NCBI GenBank assembly: GCA_015680685.1
Contig: MNCI01030541.1
Span: 174,421 to 238,420 of the forward strand
DNA length: 64,000 nucleotides
Direction of reading: 5' to 3'
Source of the DNA: Gnetum montanum
Lineage: Eukaryota; Streptophyta; Gnetopsida; Gnetales; Gnetaceae
Position numbers and translations under genes: made by a program. Of the stretch, positions 1 through 12,612 are shown piece after piece (positions within the stretch are counted from its first letter, which is position 1; each line of letters opens with the position of its first letter). Below the pieces are notes generated by a model, which saw only the letters and a program-made list of their open reading frames with translations, was not told where the DNA came from and did no database searches.

Positions 1-1343
1 ATGTTCCAATTCTAACCAACAAGCTTGTCTATTATCTATAATCGCTCCATCAACCTACTACAATATCACTTGTTACAAAATGAATTAAATTTACAAATTG
101 AAACAACAAAGACAACAAGAAAAGAACACACACAAAAATTTATTAGGAAAACCCTAAAGTGGAAAAAAGAAAACTACAACAACAAATGCAAAGCTCTTCC
201 TTTATTTGGAGAAAATATCTCAAGGACACAAAGCCATCCTTGATCACTCTCATAGCTTATTGCTATCATGACACTTTCAAGCCCTTCCTTTCATACTCTG
301 TTGTTTTTGTTGTGGTGGTGCTTAACAGATCTTCCCACCCTGAATTTATAAGAAAAAACAACAATCGTTTTTCTATTACAAACTTTAGATAATTTTAGAA
401 TCATGATAATCATATCTTAAGAAGAGATTACAAAGCTAAAAGTTATGAAAGACATATCTTAAATTGATAAAAATAGAGGAAGAGTTTTTTTCACATTAAT
501 TAATAGTTTAATTTTTCACATGAACTAATAGTTAACAATAAAAGTAGGAGGCAAAACATTGAATTTTCTGATTTGAGTATACATGTAGAGTTTGTAGGAT
601 ATTAACTATATAATGCTTCTAATTTCAGTTTAATCTAAAATATATTAAGGATCATTACTTGGAGTCATGGTGTTCATTCTTTTAAGCAAATTTTAAGAGG
701 ATTGGTAGATGAGTAAATGCCTAACTTCTTTTAATAACTATGTCAAAGCTTAAACCCAACAATCAAAAGCACATTATAAACAAAAATTGCATGGAATCAA
801 CAAGTCATGCATGTTGGTTTAAAATGCAAGATAACATAATTTTTTGAATACTTCTAATTTACATCCAAAGTGATAATAACTTCTTGAGGGAAAATAAACA
901 TAACATCAATAATAACTCTAATCTTTTAAATAATGTGAATATTTTAAAGGACACCTGGCTTTTGCAATGCACTCACATGATCCATGATCACATAAGCAAC
1001 CATTCAATGAAGCACCCACTAACCCATTCTAACTAGATTTTAGATGCATGATGTAATTATTGAAAACTTTGCTAATTGGCAATAATCGCATTGTCCAATA
1101 TTTTTTCATGTAAGCGATATTAGAGTTAAAAATGTAACTTTTCTAATATGAAGTCTAATATAAAACAAACAAGAGGTTGAAATAAGTTTGAGCAATATAT
1201 GTTTCATAAAATAAATTTCCTAAAATACCCTATCAATAGGATACCCCCAATGCTTGGGAAAAACATAACGACTTTCTTAGGAGCTTATTAATATTACTAT
1301 ATTAGTGTATACATATCCAATGACCATCATTAATCATGTTTAT
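1..1343. other. AT-rich flank, no gene seen
   Basis: No conserved protein motif, RNA gene or repeat structure is recognised. Open frames here are under 80 codons, and their translations look like random AT-rich sequence. The segment ends at the left LTR of the Athila-like element, directly after TTTAT, the expected position of a 5-bp target-site duplication. The partner copy cannot be checked because the right LTR is truncated. Confidence 0.6.
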
Positions 1344-2194
1344 TGATGAGCAATGATGTACCCCTATGCCCAACCATATGAATCACAAGTGTTCAGACAT
1401 GATCTAATCGAACTCTACAAAACTTAAGTTACTAATTATGCTAGTTCAAGGAAGTGAAATCTAGTTGGGACAATCATTGTTTTCTTAGTTCCAATTGTGA
1501 GGTACAAGTTTATGGTTAAGTGCAACTGAGGTATATGATTTTTACAATTTTATGTTTTCAAGTTTAATCGCGTAGAGCAAGAATAAAAGGTAGAGTAATT
1601 TAGTATCTAGTTAATCTACTACCTAGCTAACCTAACACAAGTACCTTGTTTCCACTCTCCAGACACATCCTGAATGCATATGGTGCTGCGGGGTTACCAA
1701 ACGTTAAGTGTTTTTGAGTTACCAAGCACTACACTTATGCTCAAAGTGGTTGTGCTTGTGTTCATTAACAAATGGAAATTAATTGCTTAATTAAAGTGCA
1801 TTAAGGTAAAATGCATGAATATTAAATGCATTAAAGAAAACATTAATATATCCTTAGTGTTGCAAGGATTATCAAAAGGGTTCATCTTTATTTCCATCAT
1901 ACTGCTGTGCTTAGGTACATTAGTACTCGAATAAGGATCCATACACACTCAAACTCTTGCTATGGGCACTCAGAAATATTCTAACTATAGAATGACTAAA
2001 ATACAAGAACTTTGTTATTCTATGCAAAAACTATTATGAAAATCATGTGCCCAAGCACTATATTTATAGGCTAACATATACCCTGCAATATCAGATATTC
2101 AACATCACATCTTGGGGTTTGATATTAGGTATTTGATATCGAGGCTTTGATATCACATATCCAATATCAGAGCATATTAAAACACGATTCATCA
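1344..2194 (-). repeat. 3' LTR of the Athila-like element
   Basis: It begins TGATGA and ends TCATCA, a perfect 6-bp terminal inverted repeat with TG...CA ends. Its left 530 bp match 18128-18636. The right end is followed by the complement of a polypurine tract. The part near 2094-2180 is rich in GATATCA-like palindromic words. It shows the usual transposon decay but is essentially full length (851 bp). Confidence 0.8.
2061..2068 (-). promoter_or_regulatory. TATA box in Athila-like LTR
   Basis: The minus strand reads TATAAATA inside the LTR, about 130 bp from the U3 end. This fits an LTR promoter driving minus-strand transcription. The copy here is the 3' LTR; the matching segment of the 5' LTR is missing. 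Confidence 0.5.
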
Positions 2195-2204
2195 TACCCC
2201 CATG
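2195..2204 (-). other. Polypurine tract of the Athila-like element
   Basis: The minus strand reads CATGGGGGTA immediately before the LTR start TGATGA. A G-run in this position is the expected plus-strand primer, and it confirms the minus-strand orientation and the LTR boundary. Confidence 0.55.
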
Positions 2205-3721
2205 ACTGAATGAAAACTCATCCTTGAGTAAACAAGAGGAGGAACAAGTTCCTTACAAAAAAAATTAGGTAGGTATGGGATTATTGATTGAAATTTAGGA
2301 TGACTTAGATGGAACAAACAGATTCTAAGTGCTTGAGTGTATGAATTTACAATCTTTTACAAAATTGGATGTTCATAATAATAGAAGTGGACACCCTAGA
2401 CAAAATTGACATCCAACTCCTCTAGAAGCTAAAGAGTGAGGAAGAAGATCCAACGATCATGAATAGTCCTTGTGACATGGTGTTATTGCTTATTCTTTGG
2501 TGAAGATAGTCCCGCCTCCAATTCATGCTTCTCATTGCAATCACAACAAAATCATAGATTAGTGTGCAATGTGTGACGTATAGCTTTTAAGTACCTTGTC
2601 TTGTCAATGGTTACACTTGGCTGGGTTGTGATTATGGTGGATTGATTTCATTAATAGTGTTAGCGGGAAGGTTGAAAAGTAGGTGAAATGAATAAGTGGT
2701 CCATTAAATTTTGAAAGGTTCAAATGCAATGAAATCCTTGAAGAGGGTTTAAGAATTCATAATAATAAAAAGAGGATCTATAGAAAAATGTTGTGAAAAT
2801 GTGCATAATTGGATGTCATTATTGAGGCATGCAAAAGAATTTGATTGTGAGAATGTCTAAGGGTACAGAACTTAACTAACTCAACCAAAAGATATGCAAG
2901 TGGATCCTCCCGAAAGCAGATACAGGCCTTTTATTTCCCTTGCATAACTTCAAATTAAGGAGTTCATGGGCCTCATGGATGATTTATGGTTACAAAAAGT
3001 TAAAGACAAAAACCTAGAATAAACTACCTAAAAATTTCGACACATCAAACTAGGACATTGAACAAGAACATGAAATTGGAAGTGAGGTGAGACATGAACA
3101 TCATAGATGGATGAGAGAGAGAGTGGATTGGAGTTTGTGGTTAAGGTCACATGCAGTTCCTTATGAATTTTATGGTTAAATGACCTAATAAAATCATCCT
3201 TAGTCCAAACCAAAACCAACCACATTCAATGACATCACATCATCATTCTAAGACTAGTCCATCCCCCTGAGACACAAGAGCGCTCACATAAGATAACCAC
3301 CATTCCATATTAAAGAAGAAAAGAGAAATAGAAAGTGAGAAAGGAACTTAGTTAGAGGGGATCTTCAGACATGGGTAACATGTCTTTCTAGTCTCATAAC
3401 CAGTGCTTGTAGCTGGTTTATTTTGTCTAAGGGATGTAATTTGTATTCCCATCGTTGTTGTTTTTTTATTATGATGGGAACCACACCATACAAAGACTTA
3501 TTCAACTTCCTATTATTGGTTGACATGGAATGGTAAGAAATCCTTGAAAACACACATCCATCCAAGTAAGTAGAAAGGCACAAAGAATACTAAATCCCCT
3601 TGAAGTCATACCCTGTTTAAACCTTTGAATCCTATCTAAATCTAGAAACTACCAAGTCACAAGTTTGTTAAAGTTTGATTAATGAAAAACAAACTACACA
3701 TTTCAAGAACAAGGAAAACCA
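2205..3721. other. Unassigned 3' region of the Athila-like element
   Basis: This lies between the polypurine tract and the integrase fragment, where Athila elements carry a variable non-pol or env-like region. No open frame above 65 codons and no recognisable motif is present on either strand, so I cannot say whether it is decayed element DNA or a later insertion. Confidence 0.4.
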
Positions 3722-4380
3722 TAGAGTTCATGAATGGGTGAATGTTGTGGTTACCAATAGGAAAATCACAAAGATTCTAATAAGAACTATTAGCACATAT
3801 AGAAAATATTAGAGCATAAAACTCAATGATGCCCTTTGGACCTACCACTCAACATAAAAACTTCCTATAGGCTATTCCCCCTATGAGTTGGTATACAGAA
3901 AATTACCAATAGTTCCTATTCAATATGAGCTCTGTACACTTTCAATAGCTTGTGACATTGACATTGACTTAAGTCTAATAAAAAAGAAAGATTAATGAAT
4001 CTCAACTTGGTAGAAAAAAGTTGATTGGTCGTCCTATCATCTAACGAGTTGCACAAGGCATTCAACAAAAAGCATCATGACCTTAAAATTCAAGGTTTCA
4101 AATTTCAACTAAAAGATAAGGTTCTCTACTGGAACCCCACACATGTACCTTAATGAACTAAGTTCTAGACATTGTGGGGATGACCTTATATAATTTATGA
4201 AATTTTTCCTTCTGGGGCCATGATGATCTACAAACCTAAAAGTCCAGACAAGAAATAGTTGGTCAACATACAAGAAGTCAAACCTTTCCATGAGCCTAAG
4301 CTACCTAATGCAACATACGCCTCATTGGATAGACAACCACACTCAATATTTTGAATCTCCTCCTTTCAATTTAGTTATGG
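3722..4380 (+). pseudogene. Ty3-gypsy integrase C-terminal fragment, inverted
   Basis: Read on the plus strand with stops ignored, this gives a classic plant gypsy integrase C-terminus: a VTNRKITKIL-like segment, DALWTY, a GYSPYELVYRKLP block, a KKHHDLK segment, then KDKVLYWNP and a TLWG-PYII block. It belongs to the same kind of element as the minus-strand pol that starts at 4382, but in the opposite orientation, tail to tail, with a single N at 4381 marking the join. Both pieces contain the NGQ region, so they overlap slightly. It is either an inverted piece, a second copy, or a misjoin. Amber and ochre stops make it non-functional. Confidence 0.75.
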
Positions 4381-4381
4381 N

Positions 4382-5080
4382 GCTATCTAGTTATTTGATT
4401 GTTAGTGTTTGGATTATAGCTTAAAATTTTGTTATTGATAACTTGGACATAATTTCTTTTTCATGAAACAAGTAGTGAGTTAGCTTGACCATTGGCTTGG
4501 GGATGGTAGGGTGTTGTTATTTTATGTTTAACCCCCAGGCGTTGCATAAGCTTCTAAAAGGTAGTGCTTGTAAAGTGAGTCCCATTATCAAAAATTAATG
4601 CACGTGGCACAACAAACCTATTTATAATATTCTGTTATATAAACTACATAGCAATAGAAGATGTACAATCGATGACGGTTGCTACTTCTACCCATTTTGT
4701 ATAATAGTCAACAACGACTATGATGTACACCTTTCTATTTAACATGGGTATGATGGAACCTGTGAAATCAATGCCCTAGATGTCGAAGGGTTCTAGTGGT
4801 TGGATCCACTATTGAGGTCCCTCCATCTGAGCAATCATTCCACCATCTTATTGGTAATGTTCACAAGAGTGGATATATTGGTGAGCATCCTTGAAGATTA
4901 TTGGCCAATAATACCCCACCATTAGGATTTTAATGATCATGTGTCTTCCAATAGAGTGGCCCCCACAAGGACCTTCAGGAGCATCTTAGGGAATGCACAG
5001 TTGATTAGCATTAGAGACACACCAACTAACTAGGCCATTAGTGCACATCTTGTAGAGGTGTCTATTGATCTCTATGAAGC
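4382..5080 (-). pseudogene. Integrase core of the Athila-like pol
   Basis: With stops ignored, the minus strand shows GIDFTG, then VVVDYYTKWVEVA, then FDNGTHFTS and TTPYHPQANGQA, the D-D-E core blocks of plant Ty3-gypsy integrases. An upstream HH-CC-like zinc region (a CEHYQ-like piece at about 4855) is decayed. Reading stops at the N at 4381, just past NGQA, before the expected catalytic Glu region can be followed. In-frame TAG and TAA codons occur in every block. Confidence 0.75.
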
Positions 5081-6800
5081 ATTTTACCTTTTGAAGAAAT
5101 TATTGTTTCTTCCGATGGTCCAACCCTTGTGGCATCTCTTGGATGAGCAGATAGGTGAGAATGCCAGTATACCATTTAGGCTCAGTGGAAAATTGTTCAG
5201 TTATAGCCTTGGTAAAGAGCAGTTCATCAAGAAATAGATTAGATAGTGGGCTTTTGTCTTGTTTTTTGTCTCATCGCAATCGAGACAAGTGATCAATGAT
5301 CACATTCTCAGTTCCCTTTTGATCTACCATCATAAGATCGAATTCCTGTAAGATTACTAGCTATTGTATCACATGGGGGCTCATCATTGGCTTATTCATC
5401 AGGAAGTAAATGGCGCTATGGTCCATGTGCACAAACACTTTTTATCCAAGCACATAGTGCCTGAACTTCTCTAGAGCAAACACCATTGCCATCAATTCTT
5501 TTTCTTTGATGGTGTAGTTTAGTTGTGCATCCACAATGCTTTGCCTTGCATAGTGGATGTAATATAGATGTTTCCTGTCATCCATCTATGTAAGCATACC
5601 TCCCAAGGCATAATTTGATGCATCTGTCATAACATGAATTGGAGTTTCTGTAAGTTTCTTCTTTAATTGCTGAAATGCTTTTTCACATTCATTGGTCTAG
5701 ACAAATGGTACATCTTTCTTTGTCAAATCAACCAATGGTTTTGCAATCTTAAAGAAATTCTTCATCAATCATTGGTAGTAGCCAGTGTGTCCAAGGAATG
5801 ATTGAACATCTTTGATGGTGTCTAGTTGACAGGTTATTTCTTGGATGACCCTTATTTTCTCTAGATCGATCTTGATTCCTACTTATGATATTCTATGCTC
5901 TAATACAATGCCTTCGTGGACCATTAGATTACTCTTTTGCTAATTAAGCTGAATGTTTATTTTAACACAGCTCTTCAGAACTTGCTCAAGGTGGTCCAAG
6001 GTTTGCTCAAATGTAGCTCCATAGGTGGAAAGTCATTCATGAAGACTTCCATACCACTACCAATCTATTGTTGAAAAATGCTAAGGACCAGATATTGGAA
6101 TGTCGTAGTGGCATTGCATAAATCAAACGACATCTTATGATATGCAAAAGTCCCCTAAGGACTCATGAATGTTATCTTGGCTTGGTCCTCTGGCATGATC
6201 TAGATTTGATTATAGCCACTATAACCATCCAGAAAATTGTAGTAACAATGCCCAGATATTGTGTCTAACACCTGATCAATGAATGACAACAAAAAATGAT
6301 CCTTGAATGTTGCCATATTCAACAGCTGAAAATCAATGCAGACTCACCACTTGCCATCTTTCTTTTGGCATAATCATGAGTAGACTAGCGCATTCATTGT
6401 CTATAATAGGATAGATAAACCTTATCTTGAGGAGTTGTTTGATATTCTCCTTGATGATCTACTTTAGTTTGGGGTTCAATTACCTTTGTTGCTGTCTCTT
6501 TGACTCCATAGCTAGATTGGTGTAGATATGATCCTGGCATATCCGAGGATCAATCCTTGTGAGATTGGGATATGACTAAGCAAAGGTTACTGATCATTTT
6601 TCAACCACATTTAACAACATATGTTTCTATTCTTGAGCTAGATTTGTGTTGATTATGACCAGCTTCCTATTTTCTAAGAACACATATTCCATGTTGGCTA
6701 GTAGAGTTTTTAATTCAAGGGGCTCTTACTTTAATTTTTCAGGAATTTCCAACTCTCCCCAATAGGTATCATCATTTGCATTATTAGAGAGTTGATGATG
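5081..6800 (-). pseudogene. Reverse transcriptase and RNaseH of the Athila-like pol
   Basis: The RT blocks visible on the minus strand are a KERWQV-like segment near 6360, FLDGYSGYNQI near 6220, a TFAYHKMSF-like segment near 6150, and the catalytic loop near 6035. That loop reads FMND where FMDD is expected, so one metal-binding Asp is now Asn. RNaseH follows with GGMLTQMDD-like and LNYTIKEKELMAMVFALEKFRHY-like text (5640-5450) and a FLMNKPM segment. More than ten stops interrupt the region. Order and spacing are normal for Ty3-gypsy pol. Confidence 0.75.
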
Positions 6801-7669
6801 AACTTACTTCAGTTCATCCATGCCTACAACATATGCACATGTTAGGCTCTTAGTAGGTTCCATGCAAAGTGTGCTACTTTCAGAATCAGTGGTCAACCAC
6901 TACATGTCCTCTTGTTTTGTGGCTGCTGCATACAAACACCTTTGAATATCAACTTCTGGTGCATACTACTTGCATGTAGAGATGGATGCTCATTTCACTA
7001 ACCAAAGTTTCTACATATAATTGCACCTTGTATCGCTATACACGATGCGTAGAACTTGCTTTTTCTCGATCTTCCCAAATGCATTTTCTTTAGATATTTT
7101 TAGGGAAAGATATTTGATGCCAATTTTTGCATAAACAGTGCTTAGCCATGCCCTTCCCATGATAATTGGGAAGTCCCCTTTGTAGTTCTCCACCTTGATC
7201 ACTAGGAAATCAATAGAATAAGACCACCCATAGACAGTGATCACAATGTCTTCTACCAGTTCCAATGGAATAGTGATGGATTGGTTTATCAATTCTAATA
7301 TAATATTTCTCTTCTTTAGAGGAGGTAGGTTTCATGTAGTATATGTCTCATGAGAAATCAAGTTGACACTAGAGCCTAAATCAAGAAGAGCTTTGCACAA
7401 TTCATTCCTAGTAATTTGCAAATAAATAAGAGGAATCCCAAGATCTGCTAATTTCCTGAAAATGTTTCTAGCATGGATCCAATCAGATACATCATGAGTA
7501 AGCATAATAGTATGGAACTTGGGCAATGTTTGGTTTGAAGGGAACTCAAAGGAATTTGATACAAAGGGAGAAGAAGAAATAGGATTGCCAATCGTAGGTC
7601 TATGTGAGGGCTTAGGTGGATTGTTGGATCGAAAGAAAGGTCTTTTCTTAGATCGAATGTCCAAACCAC
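6801..7669 (-). pseudogene. Aspartic protease region of the Athila-like element
   Basis: Two frames (7664-7332 and 7292-7011, minus) cover the retropepsin-like domain. The first ends with ALLDLGSSVNLIS, the DLG-type active site of Athila/Tat proteases (usual form ALCDLGASVNLM). The second carries a VED-V-T-YGWSYSIDFLVIKVE-like core and IIMGRAWLST, corresponding to the family's conserved LGRPFL strand. A stop and frame change separate them near 7300-7330. Confidence 0.75.
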
Positions 7670-9540
7670 TTAGTTGATGAATCGATTGTGCATTAATGAC
7701 CCTAGTGGTATTGTGTTGTTGGGGTTGAGCTAAGAGTTCATCCTACATAGATGGAGCAGGTGGTAGCTGTGTGAAGGATGGAGGAACATGTGTAGGAATA
7801 GGAGAAGGATAAGGATAAAAGGTGGTATCCCTTCTTACATGTGTAGAATGAGTTCAATAATAATCAGGAGTGTAGTAATAAGGTTGAAAAGTAGAAAAAT
7901 GACTAGAAGAGTCATGTGGAGACAAGGGTTGTTGAACATAATATCCATATGGATCAGGATGTCTATAAGCGTATCACTGCCTTGGTGGTGCTAGAAACCA
8001 TGACTATGGTTATAACCACTATTGATATTGCTCAAATGATTGCGGTGAAGTTCCACTTGGATAATACTATTATTTCTAGTGGAACTACCTAGAATTGCCT
8101 TGAGGATAAGGCAATCTTTTAGGTATTTTCCTTTGTGCTAGTTGTGGATTCCAAGCATACACCCCAAAATCCTGTAAGTGCAACACTATGGGACAACATC
8201 TCCTAGGATGTTCGTAATGGCAAATGTCACATCCACCATCATCATCTTTGATTGGCACATTTAGCTTTCTTGTGTCTCCTATGCTCACGATCACTACCTT
8301 ATTCTTTGGACTCTTCAGTAATTTTTAGGACAACTTGAAATTTGCTGTCCATGGACTCCCATAACTGATCAACCTTAGCCATAATTTTAGAATGAAATTT
8401 TTGAAGCAACAAGGTTTTTCTATTCACCACCTCATCAAGTGATGATTTTCCCTCACTATCATAGAATTGAACCTTCCTCTTATGAATGGAAGGATTGCAG
8501 TTATACTCTTTTGTACTTTCTCATTTTCTTAAATCTCCTTCCTCTTTAGCTATCTGCTCAATCAATCTTTAGATTTGATGGGTGCTTAATTCTGCTAGTC
8601 ATCCTTGGGCATAAATACCAAGGGTTCTCCTTGTTTTAGTTCAAAACTCATCTACAATGTGGTGAAGTTGGTCTAATTGAGAATAACCATGGCCAAGACA
8701 TTTGTGCAATAAGGAATAGTATTGGCCTATGGTGACATCTAAGGGTTCATGTGTTCCTTGTTTCCATCCTTGGATCTGCCTCCTTAAGTTGGACACTCAA
8801 GAGTATATTTGATATTTTTCATTGAACAATTCAAGCATTGTACTCCATCATCTAATAGATTCTAGTTCTAAGGAGCGGTACTAGTTTTTTGCTTCTTTAA
8901 TGAGCATCCTAGGGAACAACTTAAGCTTTTGCCAATCATTTTCTATATTTGATAAGGCACATGCATATTAGAAAGCTTGGAGATGGTTCTGTGGATCTAA
9001 GCTGTATCCCCCTTCAAATCAAGAGATATTGTTCACATCTAACTTCTTGATTCGACTACCCTTTACGTGCCTTGTGGGAATTTGTACTACCTTTGCAATG
9101 TTTAGCATACTCTAGGTAGCAAGCAAAGACTTATCAAGGCCATGATTTTAATGCCTACGATGCCCTCTACTATCCCTTCATTCATGGTAGTGGGTCTCTC
9201 TTGATCACCTGTGCCCCTAGTCTTGACTTTCCTGATGCTCCTTTTGATCATTTTGGTTCTTTTCGTTACCTCTATCATGGTCACACCCTTGTAGTTCTGA
9301 TTAGAGCTATAAGAAGAAGATGATGATGATGAAGGTGAAGAGGAAGGAGGACTAGCACCATCACAGTGCTTGTTATCCTCTCTTTGATGATCACAACCAT
9401 GATCATGATCTTGTTTCTTGTTTGCATCCCTTCCCTGACTCTCCTCCTTGGATCCCCTTTATCGTTGGATCCATTCTTGCCAAAACCTAGATTGTGGATC
9501 ATGGATTACAGGTTCTAGTTTTGACCTCTTGCACCGAAGT
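7670..9540 (-). pseudogene. Gag region of the Athila-like element
   Basis: Ignoring stops, the minus strand gives a Retrotrans_gag-type helical domain at about 9000-8640 (a QNHLQAF segment, a DWQKLKLFPR-like piece, then LRRQIQGWKQ and SQLDQLHHIVDEF). A degenerate zinc-knuckle-like CDICHYEHPRRCC lies near 8215. The linker at 7670-8080 is low complexity. No frame is open for more than about 75 codons. The order gag, protease, RT on the same strand supports one element. Confidence 0.65.
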
Positions 9541-10049
9541 CAAAGAGAGGAATTTCACTAAATGGAAAACCCCTAGAGAAGGATTCTCCACAATCTTTTT
9601 GGTATGGTGGGAGTGAGGAATCAATGAACTACTTTTCCTTCATAGATTCATGGCATTGTTCTAACTATTGATCCCTAAGACATTGTGCCTTAGTGGGATG
9701 ATAATCCTTGACATCACTATCCTGCATAACATACTCAACATGAAGTCCTTGAAGAGCCAATTGTAAAGTGTTTGTTGGCGCATCATAGGAACAGATTGAT
9801 TGGACGACAACACGATGTTGACTTCCATGTCACAGCACCACAATTGTTCATCCTAATGTAGGATGAGGATGAAATTGGATACATATTCCTTAGGATGAGG
9901 ATACACCACTCTGTATTATTAAGGCACCTACTAATGAACTTCATTAGACTTGGGTAGAGAATCACTCCTATGAGAAGAAGACATTTTATGTTAGAAAATA
10001 AAAATGTAGCATGCTTCTAGAAATTGTTGTAGTTATTTTAAAGTATGAT
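9541..10049 (-). other. Leader side of the Athila-like element
   Basis: This stretch lies between gag and the insertion point of the nested element and continues at 18039-18127. No coding motif is seen. Its last five bases before the nested LTR (10050-10054, ATGAC) form the left target-site duplication. Confidence 0.5.
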
Positions 10050-10770
10050 ATGACTGTGACGTCCGAAAACATTGGTGGCTGGAACACTGAGAGATCACCA
10101 AGCGTATAGCCTAACCCTGAATCCACGAGAGGGCAGTGCTGGAGAAAACAAAAACAAGGTGCCCTGAATGGTCTTGTCAATCAAATAGGGACTTACATGA
10201 TGTTAAAATGACCATGTGCGAGAAGAGTTTATACTACGTTATGCGTGGGCATCGAGTCTTGCTAAGCTAGAGTGTAGCAGGGTGTCCTGGCCTAAGAATA
10301 GTGATGTGAACATGCAAACATGTATGAAAAAAGTGAGAGTATACAAGTGTTACGCTAAATGCCAAATAGAAATTCTTGAGAAATGCAATAGAGTTTGAGA
10401 ACAGTAGTGCACCACCCCAAAAGAGGGAGCGTAGTTGATTCACAAAGGGATACACAGTGTACAATAGGTGTAGTGGGAGCGCAATCACAGCCTCGATGGT
10501 CTCAAGCTATGAAGTCTGGTGCTCACTGTGTTGGACTGTGCCTACCAGGTTGATAGCCACGATGTACCATGTGATGTTCTACAAGGTTGCAATGGGGATG
10601 TAGTGTACTGTGTGATGTAGCTATGCCTCTCTACTAGTGTAGTGTGCTCTGGGTCTCATTCACCCATGGAGCTAAGTGCCAAATGCCAAATGGAAGTGCC
10701 AACTGCCTTACTAGTGAGAAATGAATGCCAACCCTCTTCCTCCTCTTTTTTCAAAAGAGGGTGTAGGGGT

Positions 10771-10777
10771 ATTTATA
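10771..10777 (-). promoter_or_regulatory. TATA box, 3' LTR copy
   Basis: The minus strand reads CCCTATAAATACCC around this site, and the identical context recurs in the 5' LTR at 17614-17620. Its conservation in both LTRs and its strand agree with the gag orientation. Confidence 0.6.
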
Positions 10778-10894
10778 GGGCTAGGGTTAGCCCAAAATGC
10801 GAATCATGTGCCACGTGGTAGTGTAGTGGGCGGGACCACGTTGTCTACTACGCTTGTCTCATGTTACGCATAGGACATGGGACATTATCTACAA

Positions 10895-11045
10895 TGCTGG
10901 ACAAGGTGCTACACTACAACAAACATGGTGCTACGCTATGCAATGTGATAGGGTGCTATGCTATAGTAGACATTGTGCTACACTACGTACCGTGATAGGG
11001 TGCTACACTACAGTAGACATGGTGCTATACTACGCAGCATGACAG
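10895..11045. repeat. Tandem array of GTGCTACACTAC words in the LTR
   Basis: Several imperfect units alternate GTGCTACACTACAGTAGACATG-like and GCTACGCAGCATGACAGGG-like words of about 25-45 bp. The other LTR has a shorter version at 17745-17872. In minus orientation it lies in U3 upstream of the TATA box, the usual place for LTR enhancers. Confidence 0.6.
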
Positions 11046-11212
11046 GGTGCAGAAAGTGCCATCGTTCTAACACTTAGAAAAATTTTGCAAATCTAGCAGT
11101 TGGAGCTGACTACACCCAACACTTTGGAAAAATTTGGGCAAAGTGCCACCGTTTTGACACTTAGCCAAATTTGCATTCATGATGCCGAGACCCAAAATTT
11201 TGTGGTGTTTCA

Positions 11213-11226
11213 ATGGCCCCTCTTTG
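11213..11226 (-). other. Polypurine tract of the gag-protease element
   Basis: The minus strand reads CAAAGAGGGGCCAT directly before the LTR start TGAAACAC. The same position outside the right LTR instead carries the ATGAC target-site duplication, which fixes the LTR boundary. Confidence 0.7.
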
Positions 11227-12349
11227 TTGACGTCTAGAGGAGTGGCATGAGAAATGTCGACAAAGAATTACAAAACATCACAGCAGACATGTCACCAACG
11301 TCACTTGTCAGCACAAGATCGAATGTCATTTTATCATGCTCAATAGTATTATGGAAATAAGGTTATGCTAGGGAACAAGGGGTATAGGCAATGCTAGAGA
11401 GATGAAATTCAAGCTATGAGAATGAAATGCAAATAGTAGATCATGATGTAAGATGCAGATTCAGCATGGCTAAAAATGATCATGGCATGAAGTGGTTCGC
11501 CTCTGAAACATTAACCTCTTGTTGGAGTGCTTATTAGAGCATCAAAGTCAATATAAGGCTGGGCCAGTTGTGAAGTTGTAGTGTTGTCAATTTCTTGGGG
11601 ATGTGCTTTCCCAACCCCCCCCCCCCCCTTTTCTTGAGGTGAACCTTCTTTGGGTTCATCTTACTACTGAAAGTTAGCTACAATTTGGCCATTGAGAAGA
11701 TGGGCTTTGTTTCCTAGGGATGATTCGTGTTACATCCACCTAGGCTTTGATCATGCAATAGAGGCTCCCCACAGGTTGAGTTATGTTACATCGACCATAG
11801 GTTCTATAGTTGACGTGAAGAGAATGCCATATGCATCATAATGTATATGCATTTGAGGGATGTGTAATCATGAGTATGTGGGAGATGAGAGGATTTTGGG
11901 ATGAAGGAGTGGATGTGCATAGGTTGTAATAGGGATGAGGGGGATGTGCTCTCTTGAGTGGCTTAACTAGTCTAATCATGCACATTGGAACAATGTGGTA
12001 ACTTGCTACTGCAATGAGATGCATCTTTGCATGACCACCTCCGAGGCGTCATCCTACAAACATAACTCTGAGAAGGCAAGAAAACCATACAACATGAAAT
12101 GCAAGTGTAAATGCTTGATGTGAAGATGCTACAAGTGCTAGATGTCAAGATGATATAAATATGTCAAATGTTGTGCCAGTTGCAAGTGCTCAAGAAGCCA
12201 ATGAAAGTGGCAGGGCGATGATGCTGCGAATCCTCTAAAGGCCACACTAATGGCAAGTGCTCCAAAAGATTAGCAGGATGGTGGGAGGTGATGATGCTGT
12301 GAGTGCCCCCAAGGGTTGCACCAATGACAAGTGTTCAAATCAGATCAGC
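11227..12349. other. Non-coding internal segment of the gag-protease element
   Basis: No protein motif is seen on either strand. A C-run (11618-11629) occurs. This is where RT, RNaseH and integrase would lie in an autonomous element, and none is detectable even when stops are ignored. Confidence 0.5.
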
Positions 12350-12612
12350 AACATGCCAGTTTAAAGTCCTGGCAGACTATGAATATAGTTTAAGATCCTG
12401 GCAGACTGTTATGTGCTAGTTTATAGTCCTAGCAGACTGTTGGATGCTAGTTTAATGTCGTAGTGGACAATGGACGTTGTGTCAGTTTAACGTCATGACC
12501 CAAGAACAAGCTATTATGCTAGTTTAACGTCATCACCCAAGGACAATCTATGCCAGTTTATAGTCATAGCAAACTATCTATGCTAGTTTATAGTCATAGC
12601 AGACTAGTGCTT
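12350..12612. repeat. Minisatellite of GCTAGTTTATAGTCATAGCAGACTA-type units
   Basis: About eight imperfect units, each 30-40 bp, share a core of CCAGTTTA or CTAGTTTA, then GTC, a few bases, AG(C/T), then (A/G)GAC or AAC. The same core reappears singly at about 14318-14344 and twice at 15751-15804 within the gag frame, so it is dispersed through this element. Confidence 0.7.

Larger units (their letters stand above)
10055..11212 (-). repeat. 3' LTR of the gag-protease element
   Basis: It starts TGTGACGTCC and ends GTGTTTCA in plus-strand reading and aligns along its full length with 16884-18033. It contains a TATA box at 10771-10777 (minus) and a tandem array of GTGCTACGCTA-type words at about 10895-11045. 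By eye the two LTRs differ mainly by transitions and a few small indels. Confidence 0.9.

Noticed and set aside
12350-12612. CRISPR-like array
   Set aside because: Units are imperfect, contiguous, without unique spacers, in a plant retrotransposon.
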